Source: Chloroflexota bacterium (GTDB taxonomy: Bacteria > Chloroflexota > Anaerolineae > Aggregatilineales > UBA3940). From it: 24,959 nucleotides of DNA. Position numbers and translations under genes: made by a program. Positions 14,906 through 20,933 of this stretch are shown piece after piece; position 1 is the first letter of the stretch; the number at the start of each line of letters is the position of its first letter. Below the pieces are notes generated by a model. The model had not been told where the DNA came from. It saw only the letters and a list, made by a program, of their open reading frames with translations, and did not search any database. Where the stretch lies: assembly GCA_010092775.1 (NCBI GenBank), contig JAADYZ010000056.1, positions 1-24,959 on the forward strand, read 5' to 3'.

Positions 14906-15364
14906 CTAAGATGCCTCTTCGATCTTCCGCATGATGTCTTGTAGTTCCTCGAAGGCCATGGGCTCGCCGTAGATCTCGGCAAGAGACTGCCACAAGACGG
15001 GATTGGGCAGCGCAGACGGATGATATTTGCGCACCTCTAAAAAGGAGTCCAAGACGCTCATGCCAGTTTCTTCTTTCAGTGCGGCGGTCGCATAAGCGGT
15101 GGACAGGCTGATTTCAGTATCGCAAGTGATCAGGACTTTGTTGCCCTGTGCCTTCTGCTCATGGATGAAGCTCAAGGCCTCGCCAAGCACGTCAGATGAA
15201 ATGGGCTGATCGCCCTGCACATCCAAAGCCATGGCAGGCAAATTGTGCGATGCTGACTCACGGCCCAAAACCAAGATTGCTTTGATCTTGTGACCTTGCA
15301 GCAGCAGCTCGTTGTTGATGTCGCTCAGGCGGCCAATGGCCAGCCAGTTAGTAATGGTGTGCAT
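14906..15364 (-). CDS. Dual-specificity-phosphatase-like protein lacking the catalytic Arg (pseudophosphatase)
   Basis: 152 residues with the plan of a small DSP/PTP domain. ITNWLAIGRLSDINNELL (4-21) is like the opening of DSPs ('itdxLyiGs..da.n'). KAILVLGRE follows, then LDVQGDQPISS (47-57, general-acid loop), and the P-loop region KVLITCDTEISLSTAYATAAL (76-96), then GMSVLDSFLEVRKYHPSALP like the DSP 'GMsleeAlelVrxxRPxxxP'. In the P-loop the Cys (81) remains, but the HC-x5-R motif has Thr for His and Leu87 for the essential Arg. It should therefore bind rather than hydrolyse phospho-ligands, if it does either. GGAGG sits 9 nt before the ATG. The ASKHA-like gene follows 28 bp downstream, probably cotranscribed. 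Confidence 0.75.
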   Translation of the reverse strand: MHTITNWLAIGRLSDINNELLLQGHKIKAILVLGRESASHNLPAMALDVQGDQPISSDVLGEALSFIHEQKAQGNKVLITCDTEISLSTAYATAALKEETGMSVLDSFLEVRKYHPSALPNPVLWQSLAEIYGEPMAFEELQDIMRKIEEAS

Positions 15365-15459
15365 CAGGGGCGACCTCCACTAGGATCATTCAGCAGTCCG
15401 TATTTTAGCAGGCGGACCAATCGCAAGGCGAGTCGAATATGCGCCAATTCCCTATAGGC

Positions 15460-15948
15460 TTAAGCCTCGGCTCTTGGTGCAGCGCCGGGTAAACTATCCG
15501 GTTCACGCCAGGCGAGCACCTGCTGCCGTAGTCGCTCGTAATCTCCCAATTCCGCGTGGGCAACGATCGTCTTTTGGGTGCGCTCGGTTTGAATAACTAG
15601 GCCGCCTTCATCAAGCTCGTAGAGCTTGGTGATTTCTTTCGGCTCAATGATGATGGCCTTGCGGCCACCTTCAAAGCGGCTGATGCGTTCTGGTTCGACC
15701 ACAATCCGAAAGGTCATCCAATGATCTAACTGAGCGCGGCGAAACAAGAACAGCGCTGCCATCATCACCAGGATGTACAGGACCACAGTCACGGCAATGA
15801 TCGCCGGCGAGAACAGCCCGGCTGCACCAAAGCCGATCCCAGCGCCGCCACCCACCAGAACCACCAAGGCTGCCAACCAGCGCATCTGCCGATTGAGTGC
15901 GGCCTGGTTCCGATCGATGACGTCCTGCGGAAAGCGGTGTTCAGACAT
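15460..15948 (-). CDS. Two-helix membrane protein with PH-like cytoplasmic domain
   Basis: 162 residues from ATG 15948, with GGGAGG 7 nt before; the start at 15972 lacks one. A short hydrophilic N-terminus (MSEHRFPQDVIDRNQ) leads to two adjacent helices (about 23-46 and 47-68) that end in FRRAQLDHW. The soluble part FRIVVEPERISRFEGGRKAI, EITKLYELDEGGLVIQTE and AELGDYERLRQQV has the beta-strand rhythm and final helix of bacterial PH domains (bPH_2/YcxB-like). The C-terminus is Pro/Ala-rich. No function is known to me. It lies 95 bp upstream of the pseudophosphatase gene on the same strand; the gap 15365-15459 shows no clear terminator. Confidence 0.7.
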   Translation of the reverse strand: MSEHRFPQDVIDRNQAALNRQMRWLAALVVLVGGGAGIGFGAAGLFSPAIIAVTVVLYILVMMAALFLFRRAQLDHWMTFRIVVEPERISRFEGGRKAIIIEPKEITKLYELDEGGLVIQTERTQKTIVAHAELGDYERLRQQVLAWREPDSLPGAAPRAEA

Positions 15949-15992
15949 GTTGTGACCTCCCAAATAGGGCACTCGCTCCGACCTTCACGAAA

Positions 15993-16064
15993 CGTTTAGG
16001 GAACCTAAAGCGAATTTAACGTAAACTGCGGCTGCGTCTGTTACGATACAAACGGTTCGCGAAC
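15993..16064. promoter_or_regulatory. Divergent intergenic region with two inverted repeats
   Basis: Between the PH-like gene (minus) and the STAS-like gene (plus) lie TTTAGG-GAA-CCTAAA (15995-16009) and the 10-bp palindrome GTTCGCGAAC (16055-16064), which ends just before the AGGAGG ribosome site of the plus-strand gene. TGTTACGAT (16039-16047) could be an extended -10 for the plus strand, which would put the palindrome right at the transcript start, a usual operator position. Confidence 0.35.
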
Positions 16065-16086
16065 AGGTAGGAGGCATCCGCCCACA

Positions 16087-16503
16087 ATGGCTATTGACGT
16101 CGTTTGGAAAGACCGAGCAAAAACGATTCTGTTGGTGAAGTATCAACATCCCTGGACCTGGTCTGATTTCAAGCAGGCCCAAGATCTTACTCACAACATG
16201 GCGGCTTCGGTCGAGCATTCTGTAGGTATTCTACATGATTGGCGCAACGGCACACGCTACTATTTGGATGTCGAATCCTATGGCTACATCCGCCACGCTC
16301 TCCACCACGAACCCCCCAATATCTCCGTACATGTCGGCGTCGGGATGGTCGGTGTGCCGGGGCGCATGCTGCCCGCTCTGTTTGGGGTCGAAGGGCGCAT
16401 TCTTCACGTCATCGACAACTACGAGGAAGCGCTTCGTATGCTAACCCAATCCGATAGCCATTCTTCATCGTCGAACGGCTCCATGATGTGGGTGAGTGCC
16501 TGA
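16087..16503 (+). CDS. SpoIIAA/STAS-like small protein
   Basis: 138 residues. MAIDVVWKDRAKTILLVKYQHPWTW has the pattern of a family I know from Chloroflexota ('xIxVxWDxxxxTIxxxxxxGxWTWxEF'). A helix and a strand VGILHDWRNG follow, then VESYGYIRHALHHEPPNISVHVGVG, and a last helix VIDNYEEALRMLTQ. The alternation of strands and helices fits a STAS/SpoIIAA-like fold, whose members bind partners (often lipids or signalling proteins) rather than catalyse. The tail is Ser/His-rich (SDSHSSSSNGS) and looks disordered. AGGAGG is present but 12 nt from the ATG, which is long. The next gene, purK, starts 79 bp downstream. Confidence 0.65.
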   Translation: MAIDVVWKDRAKTILLVKYQHPWTWSDFKQAQDLTHNMAASVEHSVGILHDWRNGTRYYLDVESYGYIRHALHHEPPNISVHVGVGMVGVPGRMLPALFGVEGRILHVIDNYEEALRMLTQSDSHSSSSNGSMMWVSA

Positions 16504-16582
16504 TCCGCCGCAGTTGCATTTCTGAAGGTCCCAATTTAACATCAAAGAGATTGAACGGCGCTCTGTGTAGTGGGAGACTCCC

Positions 16583-17731
16583 ATGCGTGTTGGTATACCG
16601 GGCGGCGGCCAGCTCGCCCAAATGCTCATCCAGGCCGCCATCTCACTTGATATTGAAACGGTCATTCTAGAGAACTCACCCGACAGCCCAGCCGGGCGGA
16701 TCAGTCGCCGTCAGGTCATTGGCGATTGGCGCAACGCAGCAACCCTGGCGGCTTTTGCCGAGCAATGCGACGTGGTGACGCTAGAGAGTGAATTCGTCGA
16801 TGAAGACATTTTGCGCAAGCTAGAAGCGCGTGGTGTAGCGGTCTATCCGACGGCATCGACACTTGCGGCGATCCAGGACAAGCTGGTTCAGAAGCAGACC
16901 TTCGAAAAGGCTGGCTTACCTGTTGCTGCTTATCGAGCGGTCGAAACGCCTCGCGACGTGCGCAGCGTTGCGCAGGAGATGGATTGGCCTCTGCTGCTCA
17001 AAGCGCGGCGCAACGGCTACGATGGCTATGGCAATGCTACCTTACACGGTGTTGAGCAGCTAGCCAAAGCCTGGGCGCATCTCGGCCAAAATGGGCGTCA
17101 ACTCATGGTTGAGGACTATGTTGCTTTCGAACGCGAGCTCGCCGTGATGATTGTGCGTGGGCGCGATGGACAGGTGCGATCATACCCGGTGGTTGAGACG
17201 ATCCAGCGCAACCACATCTGTCACATGGTGCGGGCTCCTGCACCGATCTCCTCGCATACGGCGCGGCGTGCGCGTGACCTGGCTATCCGGGCGGTCGAAG
17301 CGGTTGATGGGGTGGGTGCCTTCGGCGTCGAGTTATTCATGGTGACCAAAGACCTGATCCTGCTCAATGAAATCGCGCCGCGTGTGCACAACTCAGGCCA
17401 CTATACCATTGAAGCCTGCGTCACGTCACAGTTCGAGAACCATTTGCGAGCCGTGCTAGGTTGGCCGCTAGGCGCTACCAATATGATCACCCCGGCAGCC
17501 GTAATGATCAACGTTCTGGGAGCGCATCATGGCCCGCCCAATCCAGACGCGCTGAAAGCGGCCCTGGATGTCGATGGCGCGAACATCCATCTCTACGGCA
17601 AGCGCCACGTGCGGCCTGGCCGCAAGATGGGGCATGTCACTGCTCTGGCCTATGAACTCTCCACCGCCGAGGAGATTGCACGGGCAGCCGTTGACCTGGT
17701 CGACCTAAGAATTCCCGAGCCAGACGGCTAG
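16583..17731 (+). CDS. purK: N5-carboxyaminoimidazole ribonucleotide synthase
   Basis: 382 residues, full length. It makes N5-CAIR from AIR, bicarbonate and ATP in purine synthesis. The ATP-grasp domains are plain: GIPGGGQLAQML (4-15, PurK opening, usually GxLGGGQLGRM), QDKLVQKQTFEKAGLPVA (94-111), PLLLKARRNGYDGYGNA (138-154), VEDYVAFERELAVMIVRG (176-193), NEIAPRVHNSGHYTIEAC (274-291), and VMINVLG (324-330). GGGAG lies 8 nt before the ATG within a small repeat GGGAGACTCCC that could weakly hide the ribosome site. purE is not next to it, so the usual purEK pair is split. The last 27 bp overlap the end of rdgB on the other strand. Confidence 0.97.
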   Translation: MRVGIPGGGQLAQMLIQAAISLDIETVILENSPDSPAGRISRRQVIGDWRNAATLAAFAEQCDVVTLESEFVDEDILRKLEARGVAVYPTASTLAAIQDKLVQKQTFEKAGLPVAAYRAVETPRDVRSVAQEMDWPLLLKARRNGYDGYGNATLHGVEQLAKAWAHLGQNGRQLMVEDYVAFERELAVMIVRGRDGQVRSYPVVETIQRNHICHMVRAPAPISSHTARRARDLAIRAVEAVDGVGAFGVELFMVTKDLILLNEIAPRVHNSGHYTIEACVTSQFENHLRAVLGWPLGATNMITPAAVMINVLGAHHGPPNPDALKAALDVDGANIHLYGKRHVRPGRKMGHVTALAYELSTAEEIARAAVDLVDLRIPEPDG

Positions 17732-18322
17732 GATGGGGCGCAAAGCCCGTGCAGCCACCGCCCGGTGGCTGATTTGATTCTTAACAGATGGGGCCAACTC
17801 CGCCATCGTCTTGTCATACTCTGGTAGGTAGAACAGTGGATCATAGCCGAAGCCGTGCTCACCGCGCGGGGCAAAGGTGATCTGCCCTTCAACGCTGCCA
17901 TCGACGGTTTCCATCCGGCCTTGCGGATCGCATAGGGCAATGACACAGCGAAAACGAGCGCTGCGCTTGGCTTCATTCGTCACACTTGTCAACTGATCCA
18001 ACAGATACTGATGTTGGGCTGCCCCTTTCACGCCGCCATAGCGTGCGGAGTAGATGCCTGGTGCACCGTCCAATGCATCAACTTCTAAGCCGGAGTCGTC
18101 CGCCAATGTCAGCAATTGGCTGGCCTGCGAGTAGCTGCGCGCTTTGAGGATGGCGTTTTCCACAAAGCTGGTGCCCGTCTCATCGACGTCCATATCAATC
18201 GATTGTTCACGCAGCGAGACCAGTTGAACAGGTAGATTGGCGAAGAGCGTTTGATATTCTTTGAGCTTGCCCGAATTGTGAGTGGCAATCAGCAGTGTTT
18301 GCAGTGGGCTATTCCCAGTCAT
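17705..18322 (-). CDS. rdgB: dITP/XTP pyrophosphatase (Ham1/RdgB)
   Basis: 205 residues from ATG 18322. It hydrolyses non-canonical purine nucleotides (dITP, XTP) to monophosphates, keeping them out of DNA. Conserved stretches in order: LLIATHNSGKLKEY (10-23), DETGTSFVENAILKA (47-61), LADDSGLEVDALDGAPGIYS (73-92), then GEHGFGYDPLFYLPEYDKTM and KNQISHRAVAARAL near the C-terminus. Longer frames to 18427 only add Arg/Ala-rich residues from the overlapping small gene. The ATG at 18322 (or 18325) lies within the last codons of the charged 73-residue gene, so translation is probably coupled to it; no separate ribosome site is seen. The 3' end overlaps purK by 27 bp. Confidence 0.96.
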   Translation of the reverse strand: MTGNSPLQTLLIATHNSGKLKEYQTLFANLPVQLVSLREQSIDMDVDETGTSFVENAILKARSYSQASQLLTLADDSGLEVDALDGAPGIYSARYGGVKGAAQHQYLLDQLTSVTNEAKRSARFRCVIALCDPQGRMETVDGSVEGQITFAPRGEHGFGYDPLFYLPEYDKTMAELAPSVKNQISHRAVAARALRPILAVWLGNS

Positions 18323-18530
18323 CATCCGCGTCTTCGTCGGCATCATCCCACCGAGACTCACGCTTCGAGCGGCGCTGTTTGGAGCGACTCTTCTTGCTCT
18401 TGGGGCGGTCGCGGCGGCTCTTGCCATCTTGCATGTCTGCGTCTACATCCGGGGGAATATCGATGAAGTCCTCATTCTCGTACTCATCAGACCGCGAGCG
18501 GCGGGGGCCGCCTTGATTGTTCCACGACAT
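18309..18530 (-). CDS. 73-residue highly charged, probably disordered protein
   Basis: Starts at ATG 18530 with AGGAG 8 nt upstream and ends inside the start of rdgB (14-bp overlap). It is a charge-patterned chain: N-terminal MSWNNQGGPRRSRSDEYE, an acidic middle (ENEDFIDIPPDVDADMQ), a basic Lys/Arg/Ser block (about 38-60, RPKSKKSRSKQRRSKRE), and an acidic tail DDADEDADDDWE. There is no hydrophobic core, so it is likely disordered. I recognise no family. The strong ribosome site and coupling to rdgB argue it is translated; nucleic-acid binding by the basic block is a guess. AGCCTG (18532-18537) and CAGGCT (18549-18554) form a hairpin that would place its ribosome site in the loop. A TATACT at 18580-18585 (minus) may serve as a -10. 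Confidence 0.65.
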   Translation of the reverse strand: MSWNNQGGPRRSRSDEYENEDFIDIPPDVDADMQDGKSRRDRPKSKKSRSKQRRSKRESRWDDADEDADDDWE

Positions 18531-18690
18531 AAGCCTGTCTCCTCTAATCAGGCTAGATCCTCATTCTTGATCTGTTTCCAGTATAGCGAGTTGTGTGAAA
18601 GAAGTGTAGGTCAACCGAACATGAAAGAAGCGTCATGACGAGGCTCGACTCTCCCTCCTCTTTTTGGGGATCGTAGGTCAGTGGGCAACA

Positions 18691-18699
18691 TGGTATAGT
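18691..18699 (+). promoter_or_regulatory. Extended -10 promoter of the NatAB-like operon
   Basis: TGGTATAGT gives a TGn-extended -10, which would start transcription about 25 nt before the ATG at 18732; no good -35 is visible. A 10-bp palindrome CGTCATGACG at 18631-18640 lies about 55 bp upstream. The rest of the gap 18531-18725 holds no gene that I can support. Confidence 0.4.
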
Positions 18700-18731
18700 C
18701 CTGTGGCCAGCTATAGAAGAGGATATTGGTA

Positions 18732-19640
18732 ATGCAGCAAGTGATGCTGAAGGTGGCAGGGCTCGTCAAACGTTATGGCGATTTCTTGGCGGTCGACCAT
18801 GTGAGCTTTGAGGTGTATCGTGGCGAGATTTTCGGGCTATTGGGGCCCAATGGTGCAGGTAAAACCACCACGATTCGCCATGTGATGGATATTATCACCC
18901 CCGACGAGGGTGAGGTGATGGTGATGGGCAGCCCGCCGGGTAAGACCCGCGAACGGATTGGCTATCTGCCAGAGGAGCGCGGCCTCTATCGCGACCTCAA
19001 AGTATTGGAGACACTCGAATACCTGGGTGAATTGAAAGGTATGAAACGCAGCGCCGCCCACGACAGTGCTTTGCGCTGGTTGAAGATGGTTGATTTGGAC
19101 GACCGTGCCGATGAAAAGGTCAGCACGCTCAGCCGGGGCATGCAGCAGAAGTTACAGTTCATTGCCACTTTGGTACACCATCCTGATCTGTTGATCTTAG
19201 ATGAACCCTTTCAGGGTTTGGACCCGGTCAATGTTGAGTTGATCAAAACCTTGATCCGCGATTTGCAGGCAATGGGCAAAACGATCGTGCTGAGCGCCCA
19301 CCAGATGAATCTGGTCGAGGCGATCTGCGAGCGCATTTTCTTGATCAACAAAGGGAAGGGGGTGCTCTACGGTCCACTGGACGAGATCAAGCGCCGTCAC
19401 GCCCACCAACAGATTCGGCTGCGCACCTCAACCCCACTCAATGGCATCGAGCTGCCGGGTGTGCTGGACATCCACCAACGAGATGGCATCTACTTGCTGA
19501 CCTTGGCCGATGATACCGACCCACAGTCGGTGCTGCCCAGCTTGCTAGAGCGCTCCATTTCAATCGATACCTTTGAGGTCGCAACCGCTCCACTGCAGGA
19601 GATTTTCGTCAGCATAGTGCAGCAGGAAGACCCTACATGA
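18732..19640 (+). CDS. ABC-2 exporter ATPase, NatA-like
   Basis: 302 residues from ATG 18732 (AGAGGA 8 nt upstream; a TTG at 18726 is the alternative). One ATPase domain: Walker A GPNGAGKTT (38-46), Q-loop replaced by Glu (YLPEERGLYRDL, as in the NatA/YhaQ branch), signature LSRGM, Walker B LLILDE followed by PFQGLDP, and H-loop SAHQMNLVE. A C-terminal DUF4162-like domain (about 220-302) follows. The family extrudes Na+ or drugs/lipids with a paired ABC-2 permease. The stop overlaps the permease start as ATGA, which indicates tight translational coupling. Confidence 0.95.
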   Translation: MQQVMLKVAGLVKRYGDFLAVDHVSFEVYRGEIFGLLGPNGAGKTTTIRHVMDIITPDEGEVMVMGSPPGKTRERIGYLPEERGLYRDLKVLETLEYLGELKGMKRSAAHDSALRWLKMVDLDDRADEKVSTLSRGMQQKLQFIATLVHHPDLLILDEPFQGLDPVNVELIKTLIRDLQAMGKTIVLSAHQMNLVEAICERIFLINKGKGVLYGPLDEIKRRHAHQQIRLRTSTPLNGIELPGVLDIHQRDGIYLLTLADDTDPQSVLPSLLERSISIDTFEVATAPLQEIFVSIVQQEDPT

Positions 19641-20875
19641 GCAAGGTCTGGGTGATCGCCAAGCATTCTTATTGGGTCAATTTTCGTAAGCCTGGTTTTT
19701 TGCTCTGGACTTTCGGCTTGCCTGTGTTGGGAGGCCTGGCGCTGGCTCTGTTCGCGCTATTGGGTGCGACGGCGGTGGCCTCCGCTGTGAGCAGCATCGT
19801 ACCTGAGGCCAACCCAATCGGGCTGGTCGATGAGACGGGGCAATTCTCGGATGTCCCGGAGCTTTTTGGGGAGCGTTTACAGCTCTTCGAGAGTGAAGAT
19901 GCGGGCCGTTCTGCGCTCGAAGCGGATGACATTGCCAACCTCTACATCGTCGGCGCAGATTATCTGACGGACGGCAGTATCCGCGTGATTCGCAGTGATG
20001 GCGCCTCTACACTGGATGTCAGCCGGGAAATTGTCGAAGCGTATTTGTCTGATCAACTGCTGCGGGGTGCGGGTATTGAGAGCGAGGTGCGAACGCGTGC
20101 CTTGCGCGGCATTGAGAGCATCAGCGAGATCGAATTGAACGCTGCTCCGGATGATGAGGGGGAGGAAGAAGACTTCCTGGCCACCTTTTTTGTTCCCTAT
20201 CTGTTGGGTATTTTCCTGGTCTCTTCGATCTTCGTGGCGTCAGGTTACCTGCTGACCAGTGTAACCGAGGAAAAATCCAACCGGGTGGTCGAGATTCTGC
20301 TGTCCTCCGTCGAGGCCTGGCAGTTGCTCGCAGGCAAAGTATTGGGCATGGGGTTGTTGGGCCTGACGCAAATCGTCGTTTGGTACGGTTCTGCGATTAT
20401 TCTGGCCTACGTTGCAACTGTCGCGTTGAGTGTTTCCGGGCTGTCGCTGCTTAACCGCCCCAGTATCCTGATCTTGACGCCTATCTACTTCGTGCTGGGC
20501 TACACACTTTACGCCGTGCTGATGGGCGCATCGGGCGCTTTGGGGACGAACCAGCAAGAAGCGCAAAAATCAGCAGGCCTCTTCAGCATGATTGCGGCAG
20601 CGCCTTTCTTCCTGCTGTTCGTCATCATCGCCAATCCGAACGCAATCATAGCGCGAGCTTTGTCGTGGTTCCCATTGACTGGCCCGATGACCATGTTGCT
20701 GCGTCTGCCCTTTGCTGAAGTCCCCTGGATCGATGTGGTAGTGAGCATTGGTCTCTCTACGGCTGCCATTCCGCTGGCCGTATGGTTTGGGGCCAAAGTC
20801 TTTCGCACGGGCATCCTGGCCTATGGTAAGCACCTCAAATGGGGCGAGGTGCTTAAGATGCTGCGGAGTGCTTGA
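19637..20875 (+). CDS. ABC-2 exporter permease, NatB-like
   Basis: 412 residues. A first helix (about 22-45) is followed by a large outside domain (about 50-185: IVPEANPIGLVDETGQF through ELNAAPDDEGEEEDF), then a block of helices (about 186-390). The conserved turn SVTEEKSNRVVEILLSSVEAWQLLAGK, with Glu-Glu-Lys and the amphipathic coupling region, identifies the ABC-2 permease family (PF12698) of NatB/YhaP type. The substrate is unknown; Na+, drugs and lipids are all possible. It forms a two-gene operon with the preceding ATPase, overlapping it by 4 bp. Its last 50 bp contain a perfect 10-bp inverted repeat. Confidence 0.94.
   Translation: MSKVWVIAKHSYWVNFRKPGFLLWTFGLPVLGGLALALFALLGATAVASAVSSIVPEANPIGLVDETGQFSDVPELFGERLQLFESEDAGRSALEADDIANLYIVGADYLTDGSIRVIRSDGASTLDVSREIVEAYLSDQLLRGAGIESEVRTRALRGIESISEIELNAAPDDEGEEEDFLATFFVPYLLGIFLVSSIFVASGYLLTSVTEEKSNRVVEILLSSVEAWQLLAGKVLGMGLLGLTQIVVWYGSAIILAYVATVALSVSGLSLLNRPSILILTPIYFVLGYTLYAVLMGASGALGTNQQEAQKSAGLFSMIAAAPFFLLFVIIANPNAIIARALSWFPLTGPMTMLLRLPFAEVPWIDVVVSIGLSTAAIPLAVWFGAKVFRTGILAYGKHLKWGEVLKMLRSA
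20827..20855. repeat. Perfect 10-bp inverted repeat inside the permease 3' end
   Basis: TAAGCACCTC (20827-20836) and GAGGTGCTTA (20846-20855) flank a 9-nt loop, 20 bp before the stop codon. In RNA it would fold into a stable hairpin at the transcript end. It is protein-coding, so it may be chance or a 3'-end stabiliser. Confidence 0.55.
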
Positions 20876-20879
20876 CAGT

Positions 20880-20892
20880 AGGGGCGGCCCCT
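20880..20892. terminator. GC-rich hairpin between convergent operons
   Basis: AGGGGC-G-GCCCCT lies in the 58-bp gap between the stop of the NatB-like permease (plus) and the stop of the ABC exporter (minus). It has no T tract, so it would be a weak or factor-assisted bidirectional terminator. Confidence 0.35.
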
Positions 20893-20933
20893 GCAATCGA
20901 TCTAACATCTGTGCCTGTGAGGGTGTGGCGGGC

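Noticed and set aside
14878..14982. N-terminal extension of the ASKHA-like protein to ATG 14982
   Set aside because: It overlaps the upstream gene for 77 bp and gives a Ser/Arg-rich leader unlike any ASKHA N-terminus; GTG 14877 is preferred.
18631..18640. Palindrome CGTCATGACG upstream of the NatAB-like operon
   Set aside because: Ten bases including two common tetramers; too short and isolated to call an operator without other copies.
20240..20908. Minus-strand frames of about 100 residues opposite the NatB-like permease
   Set aside because: Composition and overlap show they are shadows of the permease.
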